64,000 bases of DNA from Pardosa pseudoannulata (taxonomy: Eukaryota > Arthropoda > Arachnida > Araneae > Lycosidae), in NCBI GenBank assembly GCA_032207245.1, contig CM063509.1, positions 10,897,314-10,961,313 on the forward strand. The letters run 5' to 3'. Made by a program: the position numbers and the translations under genes. Under the pieces are notes generated by a model, which saw only the letters and a program-made list of their open reading frames with translations, made no database searches and had not been told where the DNA came from. Of this stretch, positions 23,501 through 33,555 are shown one piece after another; the first letter of the stretch is position 1; each line of letters starts with the position of its first letter.

Positions 23501-26500
23501 ATTAACAATTTTCAACATGTGTGTTTAAAATTTCTGATGCCAAAACTAATTTATTTTAAATCTTTTGTTAAATTCAAATCATATTGTAAACATTAGGTGA
23601 TTTCCTTGAAGATATTGCAAGCCATTGTTCATATCTAGAGTGTTTAGATTTCATGTTGTAGATCACAAATTGTTTATTAAAATTATCTTCAGAAATAAAT
23701 GCTAAGGCGTTTTTCAAACCAACCTCCCTTTTTTTTTGTTTATACTTCCCCTTTTCTTAAAAATAAATAAATAAATCTAACATAGGCTGAGCTATTTATT
23801 TGGCTAAAATGATTGAATCAACCTTTCTTGGTATACATGTTTGTTTATAGCATCAATAATAATGAGTAAAAATAAATTTATTTGCATGATCTTTTGTAAA
23901 TAATTAAGAAGAGTTAATGAGCAAACAGAAAACTGAAGGAGAGTTTGAAATTTGTTTGAGATCAAAATGACTGCTTCCATTTTTCAAGAGTTAAATACAC
24001 TGAACTGCTTGTAAAAATTTGTAAATTTGCAACAGCCCAAAGCCTTTTTTGGTTTAAATAAGACAAGTAGATGAAATATTTCTATGAGTAACAATTAAAT
24101 TTACTTACTTGTCCTTTTCTAAAGAGTCCTTTACAGTTTTTATTATCTAATTCCAAAGCTTTTTCACAGTTCTGTATAACTTCTGCATAATCTTCTAGTT
24201 TTAAATAGCAGGCAGCTAGGTTAAGGTATCCAGCGAGTAAAAGAGCATTCTTTTTCTCTTTTCTTTCACCTTCAAGTTCAGATTCATATTGCAAAAAATT
24301 GATAATTTTTTTGTACTGTTTAGTAGCTACTTCATACTTCCCTTCCTAAAAATTAAAGACATGCCTTAGTAACAAATTACAATAATTACAACTTATTTAT
24401 TAAATTAAGTAATATAGAATTTAACTTGAGCTGAAATGTCACTTCAGGCTCAGAAAAACCAATGAGAATTGAGAATGTTGACCAATCTAGTCTGATATGA
24501 CCAGAAAGTGTGACTGCAGATAAGATGGCAATATTACAACATATTGTATAATTTTTCTGTACATTTAAGGTTTTTTATATTTTACACCTTACTAAAAGCT
24601 AAATTCTTCCACTTTGATTTTTTAAGATGAATCGCATAGAGTTAGCTATGTTATTGCATGGTTTGCCATAGAGGATATCGTTAGGAGTACTTTTGGGACA
24701 CATTTCTGTTTATAACTGATTGTGAACAGCCACAGTTATTTAAGCCAGTTCTAAAGTATTTGAATCCATGAACTCTGGTACTGAAGAGCACCCTCCCCCA
24801 TTCCTACATCATTCAGTGTTGCTAATGTGGACTCACTGATGTTAATCAAGCAGACCCAATCAAAAAAACTGGCAAAATGTTTTTTAATTTAATTTTTTGT
24901 ATGTTCTCAAGTTTTACTTTCAAAGGCAAAAGCAATTGATGTAATTATTGTCCTCATCAGAACATAAATTTTGATGACTTTATTTCTAGATCATTTCTTA
25001 TAGATATGTGTAGAAAAACTTTTAATACATTTTCATTTAGTTTTTAAAAAAATATATCAGTATATTGCAGTTTAATTAATCTAAATTAATAGAATTTTAT
25101 GTTCAGTATTTTCATAAAAAAAAGGAATATAATGGTTATTAGATTCACTATACAATGGTTAACAGAGCAACAAAGCTGAAGTACAAAGTTTTTCATTAAA
25201 ATAAAAATATTTGATCCCTTTAGGCATTAAGATACTGATTTTTTTTTTTTATAGCTAATAATTTTTCTTTGTGTGTGTGTGTTAGCATTCCCCTTTGCTA
25301 AACTAAGAAAGACTCTTTCCATTCAGTGATATATTCAACATTATAACAATATATATAATTTTTCTGTCTGTCTAGTAGCCTCTTGGAGTTAAACTCTTTG
25401 TAATAGATAAAATCTACTTTCGTTTGGCGAAACAAACTCACCTATAGTCACTGAGCTAAGATTTCTAAAATTCTCACAACATATTTCAGGCTGCACCAAG
25501 AATTACTTCCCCACCCCTAAGGTTATGAGAGGCAGCATGGCTAATTTTCGAGAAAGTTGACTGTTGGAGATGACCAAATAAAAATGTTGCCAGTTATTCT
25601 TTGAAAAAATCTTGTCATTCTCTCCACCACCACCACCACATCAATTTGGTGCTGACTACTGAGGTCCACAGCTGAGGTATAGCGTGTCCACCGCTATGTT
25701 TCACACATATATATAATAACGTCCACATAATTTAAAAATACTGTAGGGTGCAGTAGAAGAGTAGTTTGATGCAGATGTTCACTTACAAAAATATCTTTTA
25801 TTTAGAACACCAGCTAACACACAAATCCTCGTAGGGAAAAAGAACACAAAACACAGAAATTATTTGATGATATAATACATTGCGATCTCAAAGGAAAAGC
25901 CACGAAATCTGTGTACCAGCCTTTTTATTAACTATGGGAAGGGGCGTGATTCCAGGAATTGATGTCATTCCAGTAACCAATCACTTCACTGTAATTAATT
26001 CTAGTTTATTCTAGAAGATATAGCATGCCATAATGTGCAGGGAAAAAGGAATCAACGGGGCTGCATTTCTAAATTCAAGGTGCCAGGAAATGAGTGTAAG
26101 CTGTTATTATTATGAAAAATGTGTTTTAGAATTTATTAATAGGAAATCTAGACTTTCAATGGAAAACAGAAAACATTTAAGTTAGATTTTACTTTAATAG
26201 AACTCTATTAATACAAATATATATATATATATATTTATATATATAAATCATACACACAAGAATTTTTAAATTTTTACAGAAATAATGTACACGTAGAAAA
26301 ATTAATGTGTAGTAAAATTTTTTTAATAACATGAATGAAATCTACCTGCAGTTGCGAAGATTTTAAAGGTTTAAATCAGTGCAATTTAAATGGCAAATCA
26401 AATACTAAATAACAGATAAAAGGAGGGTACTTATCAGTTGACCATGAAGTCATCTAACACCCTAACTCTTACAGACCAGGTCACTTTCTAGTCTATACGT

Positions 26501-27441
26501 GTTGCTGTTACTGTCAATAGGTGGTGTTAATTTTTTAAAGAAAATATTTCCATACTGTTAACAGCAGCTAATCTGAATTTAATTCCTGTATAGTAGCTAA
26601 ATTTTTCTATTATTTTGTTATAATGATTAAAATCTTGAATTTACTGGTGAATGAAATGCTGTATATTTACTGATAGTAATACATTAAAAAAAACTAGCAA
26701 CAGTTGAGTTGTGATCATTACACATTTCTATGAAGCACAGTATTTGTTTTGTTAAGTCATGTTGTACTTTTTCCATTAAATTTTAAATTTCTATCACAAT
26801 GTTTGTGTTATATTTTGGCTGTTTTTTCATAGAAACAGATCACAATATTTTTGTTAAGTAGAGGTGATCAACCTTATTATAATTCAAATATTTATCACTG
26901 TGTAGTTAACTTATAGGATAATATCACCAAGTAAAGTTGCATAAAACTCTGAGAGTAATTGTAAATATATAGTTCTTACAACCAATAAGTAGCCAAAACA
27001 GTACATACAAATGATAAAAATAAACTGCTAGCATAAATATACTTCAGTTAGACCAGAGTTTTCTCTGTGTCTCATTACAGAATAAAAAATATACTGTGCA
27101 AATTATTTAAGAATAAATTCTGCAAGATGTCATTGGACACACTAGGATAACTATACATTGGAACCAACTTACCTTAAAATACTTTGTACCCTTGTTTTTG
27201 ACAATTTCAGATTGTTCGAGCTTCTCCTCAGAAGTCATATTCCAACTTTCTTTTTCCTATAAAGTATAAAATAACTATTCCTTAAAAAGTACTATAATTT
27301 ACAACGTTTTGACCAATAAGGTTTAGTCAATTATGGAAGAGGAGGGGGGCACCAATAGTAAGTGACTTTTTAAATCGTGTTAACTTTTCCTCTCAAAATA
27401 GTCTTCTAAGAAGAATTTACAAGATATTTTTGTTAACCATA

Positions 27442-27517
<76 letters not shown>

Positions 27518-28517
27518 GTCAGGTCTTGGGGTAGTTAGAAATTACGTGAGTTATTAACGATTTTAAAAAGGAAACTCTTTTATAATAATAAAATAAATAA
27601 AAAAGACCCACGCTCGCATAAGCTTTTAGGATAATCCAGTCAGGCAGAAGCATTTGATGAGTTTGCAAACAGATAAGAGTCAGTTAACGCATGGACATGG
27701 AACTGTGAACACACTCTACATGTGTCTTCGAAGAAAAAATGAGAATGGCGCAAGTTTTGCTTTAAATGAAACAATGATTTAATAAACTTATTATTATCAA
27801 GAAAGACCTTTCCATTTGCCTTAACACTGGATTATGGCATATATAAAGTTTATTATCTCATACATTAGACGATAACATATGTTACAGTATTATCTATCAA
27901 CCTTCTAAACTTTAAAAATAAACTTACAAACTAACATGTTTCTAATTGAATAAGTATTATATAAGTATAGTTTTAAACTAAAAAAAAAAACCCTATTTTT
28001 TTTAAGAGAGATAATTTAAGATTTTTTCATATTTATTTTTTTATAAGAGAAATAATAATTAGCTTATGGCATGCTAAAAATGCTAATATTTCCACTTAAA
28101 GTTATACATTAATTTAATAATGATAATACTATCTTAAATACACTTATTTTACTGTCTTTAAGAACCCCCTCTTTTCCCCCCCCCCCCCAAAAAAAAAAAG
28201 GTCGCCACAAAATCCAGGCAAAATATACTCTGATAATTATATAGCATTTTAGTCACATAACATTCTTGGAAATATGCTAAATTTTGATCAGTAAAGTCTA
28301 CATTCTTACAGCAGTGAGGTTTGTCATTCTTAGCATTTATCCGAGTAAAAATTCTAATTTTAGGTACATATTGGTAAAATTTTTCAATTTCGGTGCATTT
28401 AATAGTTTTATCTATTTTTCAATTAAAAGAGTCAAAATACCAAGTCAGTGGTGTATCCCTATTCAATGTGCAGTAGATATATTAAGTTTGCAATTTCTCA
28501 TTCAAATAGTCTAAATG

Positions 28518-28573
<56 letters not shown>

Positions 28574-31500
28574 TAATGCAAGATGCAACTAAAAGTGATA
28601 AAACGTTTTCCTTAAACTTGAATTGGGATGAAAAAAATATCTAAATAATGTAAAGCATAATATTTAAAAAATTGCATTATCTAACCCAAAAAGAAAATCA
28701 TAACATTCTTCAAAACTGTTTAATAAAACTACTTTTAAAAAAAATTTGAAATATTTAAAACTTTAATGTTAACTTGATGATCACAGTTTTGGCAATAAAA
28801 GAAAAACATCTAATCAAAATTAGTGATATTTTAAAAAATTCTTTTTTTTTTTTTTTTTGACAGAAGTTTGAAAAAAGAACCATCTGATATTTACCACAAA
28901 GTACCCTGGTAATTATCTGATGAGGGAGCAACTCTGTTACCAATAGTTAATAAATTATCAATTTATAAAATAAGTTTTAAAAACAAATTAAATCAAACCA
29001 CCAATTTAATATAACACTTGATTTATGCTTTTCCTATCAAAACATTTTAGAGAAACATTTAAAAGGAATTTAAGACATTAGGAACTATATATTTATACTT
29101 AAATACTTAAAACAAACCTTTTCAAAGGAATTTAATGTAACTTCATATTCTACATTGCTGTTAGGTGGAATATTGAATTTTTCATTTCCTTCTGTTCCAA
29201 ATGCATATTTAGGACTTAAAAATAATTTTGATTTTTCTCCTTTCTTAAATTTTTTCAAAGCTATATCAATACCGTCAACAACTTCACAAGCTTCTCCAAC
29301 TTGAAATTTTACATCACGTTCTTCAAATACTTTACCAGCATAACTACCAATTAGATGCACTGAAAATAAATAAATAAATATATATATATATATACACTAA
29401 CTATTTTAACAATGTTTAACGATTTATGATGTTAAACAGTTAATAGAAGAATAAAATTACCTTCAACAGTAGCTCCATCAGATGGTGTTAAATAGCCTTC
29501 TCCTTCTTGTAAAATGGATCTCAAAATTCCACCATCATTATCATTAGATAAATCTTCTTTTTGCCATTTAATTAGTTCGACATCAAATATTAGAGTAGCA
29601 TTTGGAGGAATTTTAGGTTTGCTTCCATTTTTACCATATGCATAATCAGGATGACAAGCAAGTGTACACTTTTCACCCTTTTTCATAGTTGCAACACCAA
29701 TATCCCATGCCTTTATAACTTCCCCTGTATTAAAAAAAAAGGAGAAATAAATTTACAATACAATGTAAATAATAAGAAATAATTAATCACTACACAGTTC
29801 TATTTCTTAAAAAGTGTTAAATAATTTGTTTACTCCATTCTTTAAAATGTTCATGGATAATTCACTATTTCTAAATTCAATCATTGCTAATGTTGGATTC
29901 AGCCCAGAAATTTTAAGATAAGCAATTAAGTAACAGGCATAGTGTGTAAACTTAATCACATAGTGATTAGTTTTATAAGCTTTAAAAATAAAGCTTTATT
30001 TTGGTTTTCCATTAACTGCTGAAATATTCAAGTTGTGTTTATAGTAGTCAGTAATGTCTGCCACTATGTTGATATATGAAAATAGATAAATACATATACA
30101 AAATGTAAGTTTTTTTAAAAAATAAAAAATTCTTATACCAAGAAATATGAGTAAATGATGTTGCTGATGCACTATGTCACAAGAAAGATGCAATAAAAGA
30201 TACCTGATATATGAAACATTGTACCCCAAAGAACACACTATTTCCCTACGAAAATTCTTTAAAAGAAAAAAAAAAAGGACCACGATAGAACTTTATGTAG
30301 TTTTCTTTATATGAAAGGATTGCAAATGGAAGTAAGCACATTTGTAATTTGTATCTGATACAGAAACTCACACCAATACAATTGAGGGCTTGGGGAGCTC
30401 AATTAAGAGATCCCTCCGCACAGTTCACAAGTGTGAGAATCAATTTCATTCTTATCTTTGTCAATTTATGTGGAGGAAAATAAAAGAAAATCTGCAGGAC
30501 GCTTTTCAGGATTCTTAAAATCAAATTAAGCATTTATATTCATGAACAGCACGGGATATTTAAATTAGGTAAGTGCTTTATTTATTTTATAATTTATGCT
30601 TAAATTTTGAAGGGTAACAAGTGTTGTTATAAATCAGATTTATATAATTTTTAATTTACTGCTTTTTGAAATTTTTTATTCAAAATTGTGTCTTAATTTA
30701 ATACAAAATGAAGCAGAAATATTTTTAAACTATATTATTTTATAGTGTATTACATTGTTAAAAGTGATAGGCTAAATAATAAAAGTAATTTTAATACGAT
30801 TGTTTACTATTATTGTTACAGAAGATCAAGAGGAGTTTTACCTCCCTTAGATAAGAAAATCATTTAACCCTTTTACTTTCTTTAGAATTTAAAGCTAAAA
30901 ATTTATTATTTATTTAAAACATTTATCCTGTTCTTATATTTCCATTTTAAGCTAATTACTTCTAGAAGTAATTTGTACTATACTTTATTACTTTTTAATC
31001 TTTTGATAGTTTTAAAATAATTTCATTAAATAGCAACTGTATTTTATAAATATAACTAAATATTTTATAAGCATAATTGCCTAAATATAACCAACTAATG
31101 CTTATATTTTGCTTAATTTGCACCAATAGCAAAACTTCCGCACTGCCTAGTTCAATAAACAGTACAAAAATGCCTTTACATTAAAAACTCAAATTTAAAT
31201 TTGTATTCATCTTAACAAAATTTCAAACCTTTTTTATTTGTACAAAATATGCATTAAGATAGGGTATAAACTTAACACAAAACAAAGCACAAATTGTAAA
31301 CATCACTTGGCGACAATTTGGCGAACAATATTACAAAAATAGAGACAAAAATATGGTGGCCAGCCCCCGGGACTACCTAAGATACCTACACATAGAATGA
31401 TTAATAAAAAGTTTTTGATTCAAAGTAATTTAAATTTTTCTTATAAGAACGACTGTAATATTCTTAGAAAATCATATTGAAATTAACAAAATTCTTAAGA

Positions 31501-31768
31501 ACTAATTAGTAATATACATACCATTGCCAAGAGTAAACTCGAATTCTTCACCTCGATCAACACTAGAATCAAACTTTGTTCCATCCATTAATTTTCCAGT
31601 GTAATGGACATGCACACGATCCCCCTTTCGTGGAGTTTCATCACCTTCCCCGGGGCTAACTATTGTTTTATAAACTCCACCATCATTATTTGGAGATATA
31701 TCTATGGCATCTGGCCCAGGGACATATTCAGGCTGATCACTTTCTGTCTTCTCTACTTCAGTGCTCAT
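14736..31768 (-). CDS. FKBP4: Large FKBP immunophilin, FKBP4/FKBP5 type (peptidyl-prolyl isomerase, Hsp90 co-chaperone)
   Basis: Seven minus-strand coding exons (31522-31768, 29461-29724, 29118-29359, 27173-27256, 24109-24345, 16066-16251, 14736-14840) join in phase to 454 residues, close to the 459 of human FKBP52. FKBP domain 1 (about residues 30-140) keeps the active-site aromatics and acid: Y56 in HYTG, D67 in FDSS, W89 in KAWD and Y112 in YAYG, followed by IPPNATL. It should therefore be a working proline isomerase. FKBP domain 2 (about 150-251) lacks most of these residues, as is usual. Three TPRs follow (about 262-400), with carboxylate-clamp residues K271, N321, K351 and R355 in the same spacing as in FKBP51, so binding to the Hsp90 C-terminus is expected. 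The tail is acidic and ends in SVKV. Vertebrate relatives chaperone steroid receptors; the arthropod role cannot be read here. This is the single ancestor-type gene, so FKBP4 versus FKBP5 is arbitrary. Confidence 0.95.
15148..15909 (+). mobile_element. Non-autonomous Helitron (copy 2)
   Basis: It starts TCCTCTATATAATAACAGCC after A15147 and ends GCTATATG-CTAG before T15910. The 3' hairpin is decayed (CCTTCATATGTCGGG). It shares the 5' block (GCGGTTGGACCTGGAATGGA, GAGTTAGGGTTAGCAAAATT) with the other copies. It lies in FKBP intron 6. Confidence 0.82.
16066..16251 (-). CDS. FKBP4: FKBP exon 6 (residues 359-420), last TPR
   Basis: The acceptor is TATTAAG, a weak polypyrimidine context, and the donor is GTAAGT. 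It encodes [15 protein letters not shown] and the long helix ending [17 protein letters not shown], as in FKBP52. Confidence 0.93.
16505..17209 (-). mobile_element. pogo/Tigger-type element relic with transposase tail
   Basis: TA-flanked ends CAGTGAAACCCCTCTGAA and AGAAGTTTTACTG are imperfect inverted repeats. An open frame on the minus strand (16851-16663, 62 residues) carries basic residues and then [10 protein letters not shown] (16714-16737 for QTQLVAFF), a canonical PCNA-binding (PIP-box) pattern Q-x-x-L-x-x-F-F known from pogo transposase C-termini. The DDE core is missing. Confidence 0.65.
17524..17582. repeat. (TA)n(CA)n microsatellite
   Basis: A compound dinucleotide tract in FKBP intron 5. 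Confidence 0.95.
17583..19361. other. FKBP intron 5, no clear gene
   Basis: AT-rich. It contains a possible repeat starting CAGGCCTGTTCAACCC near 18348, an A-run, and a 22-bp perfect palindrome at 18490-18511. No coding signal. Confidence 0.4.
18490..18511. other. Perfect 22-bp palindrome
   Basis: TTCCTGCAAAA followed directly by its complement TTTTGCAGGAA. It lies next to an A21 run in a possible transposon relic. Confidence 0.85.
19362..20040 (+). mobile_element. Helitron (copy 3), 5' part, 3' end not found
   Basis: It starts TCCCCTATATAATAATAG after A19361 and shares the 5' block and the CTTTTACTTTTAAATTCCTT to TTTTATTATTTTTAAA block with copies 1 and 4. No palindrome plus CTAG was found before the next copy. 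The stated end is approximate. Confidence 0.7.
20980..21071 (+). mobile_element. Helitron fragment
   Basis: AGGGTTAGGAAAATTCAAAG and AAAGTTTTATACGAATAA match the interior of copy 2 near 15250. It abuts copy 4 directly. Confidence 0.5.
21072..21926 (+). mobile_element. Non-autonomous Helitron (copy 4)
   Basis: It starts TCCCCTATACAATAATAG after A21071 and ends CTAG before T21927. The 3' hairpin CCCGTCAT/ATGACGGG (21900-21915) is a perfect 16-bp palindrome 7 bp before CTAG. This is the best-preserved end in the window. Confidence 0.87.
22146..22715. mobile_element. Inverted-repeat element, copy 1 (hAT-like?)
   Basis: Ends are CAGACATGCCAA and TTGGCATGTCTG, perfect 12-bp inverted repeats. ACATAA lies on both sides (22140-22145, 22716-22721). 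A related copy in reverse lies at 52704-53316. No coding capacity was seen. Confidence 0.68.
22716..24108. other. FKBP intron 5, remaining part
   Basis: Ordinary AT-rich intron sequence; no gene or repeat border recognised. Confidence 0.45.
24109..24345 (-). CDS. FKBP4: FKBP exon 5 (residues 280-358), TPR region
   Basis: The exon encodes 79 residues in phase 0, between TTTTTAG and GTAAGT. It carries clamp residues N321 ([10 protein letters not shown]), K351 and R355 ([10 protein letters not shown]). Confidence 0.95.
24346..27172. other. FKBP intron 4
   Basis: AT-rich with a short CAC-repeat near 25622 and an LTR-like segment (25685-26110). Nothing else was recognised. Confidence 0.45.
25685..26110 (-). 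mobile_element. Possible LTR fragment on the minus strand
   Basis: The segment is less AT-rich than its surroundings. On the minus strand an AATAAA (25797-25802) is followed about 110 bp later by an end in GGACA. No target duplication was confirmed and the outer border is a guess. Confidence 0.3.
27173..27256 (-). CDS. FKBP4: FKBP exon 4 (residues 252-279)
   Basis: This 84-bp exon is flanked by ATAG and GTAAGT. It encodes [15 protein letters not shown] and the first TPR helix with clamp residue K271 (KNKGTKYFK). Confidence 0.93.
27443..27514. repeat. (TA)n microsatellite
   Basis: A long uninterrupted TA tract in FKBP intron 3. Confidence 0.97.
27515..29117. other. FKBP intron 3, remaining part
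   Basis: AT-rich. It contains a C-run/A-run (28176-28199) and the TA tract at 28521-28570. Open frames here are chance. Confidence 0.45.
28521..28570. repeat. (AT)n microsatellite
   Basis: An uninterrupted AT tract of about 50 bp. Confidence 0.97.
29118..29359 (-). CDS. FKBP4: FKBP exon 3 (residues 171-251)
   Basis: The acceptor is TTTTCAG and the donor GTTTGT. It encodes the rest of FKBP domain 2, including [16 protein letters not shown], ending at NSFEK in phase 0. The intron between exons 2 and 3 is only 101 bp. Confidence 0.95.
29461..29724 (-). CDS. FKBP4: FKBP exon 2 (residues 83-170)
   Basis: The acceptor is TACAG and the donor GTAATT. The exon starts with the last two bases of Gly83 and encodes [13 protein letters not shown] and IPPNATL of domain 1, then the linker NDNDGGILR into domain 2. 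Confidence 0.95.
29725..31521. other. FKBP intron 1 (first coding intron)
   Basis: AT-rich intron with no recognised repeat border or gene. Confidence 0.45.
31522..31768 (-). CDS. FKBP4: FKBP exon 1 (residues 1-82)
   Basis: ATG is at 31768-31766. A likely acceptor (TTTCAG) lies 13 bp upstream of the ATG, so at least one non-coding 5' exon exists. The donor is GTATGT at 31521. The exon holds the acidic N-terminus and the first half of FKBP domain 1. Confidence 0.95.
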
Positions 31769-33511
31769 ATTTGATTGAATGCTGAAATTATGAAATATTG
31801 TACTTCTATTAACATTTTTGTAATAGAATGAATCCCTTCAATATATATACAGCTTAAAAAATATATATATTACAATAGAAACATTAGAACTAAGATTTTA
31901 TTCTTATGAAACTATTTTAAAATGGATATAAATATTAAGCACAGTTAAATTAAGTACAAATATATCTGATATCCAATTAAGAAGACTTCATTCCACCATA
32001 CTTAAAATTTTTTTTATTTTTAGAATATGCAAGATCAGCAAATAAAAAATTCTAAGGCTGATTCTTAATCATTAAAACTAGGGTGTCTAATTCATACTCT
32101 CTTAGAAAATATAACAGTATTTTTAATTTCACATTACTAAAGATAATACTGTTCCGGGATTTAAATAAATGAACTTTACTAAAGAACTGTTATTTTATAA
32201 AAAAATGGGTATCTATCTCACATGTACATTATAATCGATAAAATACTTTTTCTTTATGAATATTTGTATCAATATTAAATATATATAAAAGTATTACTGC
32301 TATTATTAAAAGTGCAAAAATATTAATGGTTACAAAGTCGTGCATCAAGGTAATTGATTTTGAGCATATTATATTGGTAAAAGAGTTAAATAAATACTAT
32401 ACAAGTTTGAATAATCGCACAAAAATTATCAATACCTCTTAAAGCACTCAACATAAAGCGAAAGTACTATTTTAAATACCACTAACAAAAAATCGAGTTT
32501 TATATATATATAGACAAAATTTACATAGAGCAAAAGCAAAGCTTATATTGAAAATCCACGGGTAATTAAGCATTTGAATAACTATTAACTGAATAAAAAT
32601 TGATTGATAAATGCAAAATTTATACCTTCAGAGAATAATTCTGCCAATTAAAAAATCGCTCATTAACACACATACGATTGTTATTTTTCAAATTTCATAT
32701 TTACATTTATTATAAACATAAAATTAAATAATATATAAAGGATGATCAAAGAAATAACGAATTCCTAATAATTTCATACTATAGAAATTTTAACAGTAAT
32801 GAACTAAAGAGATTAGACCAACAAACATGTTTAATTAGAAAGCAAATGTAATTAAAGAAAAATTTCATGAAACTAAAACTTTTTTACAATAAAGAAGCAA
32901 ATATTTAATATTTCTTACTATAAAATTTTCGACAAAAGTAATAAGTTTAGCGGGAACTTTAAAGAAAGCCAGGTCTACCGCCGATCAAAAATGAACAAGA
33001 ACACAAAAGCATTGGAGGAAAGTGGGAGCGAAAATAGAAATATCTAGAAACCACTAGCGATTGCGAATAAGCTTGCGTATTCACCACATTTCTGCGGCTG
33101 ATTCAGTTACTGAGTTCGATCGCTAAATGTATTGCACACACTAAGGTTAAAATAGATAATGTATTGATTTTAAATCTAGAATAAAATCTAAAAAACTAAA
33201 TAAATGAACTATATTTACAAATGAATAACTCATATCACAGTGCGTATTTCATACGTCACACTTAAAACTAATTTGACAGTTCAATTAAACTGCAACTGTC
33301 TTCATACTTTTGTAAACATCTGTGAGTGATAAATTTAATACCCTGTAGTATCTTACTGAAGTCCTTTTAATACTACAAAGATGATTAATGTTGCCTTCTC
33401 CGTGTACTGACTTCTATTGAAACAATCTTTCTGAATTTAGATGTCATGACATTATTCTTTAGTACTCTCTATAATAAAAATTCTTATTTGTTCTAAAATT
33501 TTAAATATCCA
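31769..33511. promoter_or_regulatory. Divergent intergenic region, probable bidirectional promoter of FKBP and BLTP3
   Basis: The start codons of FKBP (31768, -) and BLTP3 (33512, +) point away from each other across 1.74 kb. Most of it is AT-rich, but about 32940-33130 is clearly richer in G+C (GCGGGAACTTT, CCGCCGATC, GTGGGAGCG). That patch could hold the 5' non-coding exon of FKBP and the shared start region. No TATA box placement is convincing. Promoter position is inferred from layout and base composition only. Confidence 0.45.
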
Positions 33512-33555
33512 ATGGCTTCCATATTCAAAAATCAAGTGCTCAAGCACTTATCCAA
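33512..33555 (+). CDS. BLTP3: BLTP3 first coding exon (residues 1-14)
   Basis: This 44-bp exon gives MASIFKNQVLKHLS plus AA of a Lys codon, then a donor GTAGGT. The first A of the next exon (37325) completes AAA, so the protein reads LSKFAKNLSPDK, matching the start of human UHRF1BP1 (ILKHLSR then FTKNLSPDK). Confidence 0.88.
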
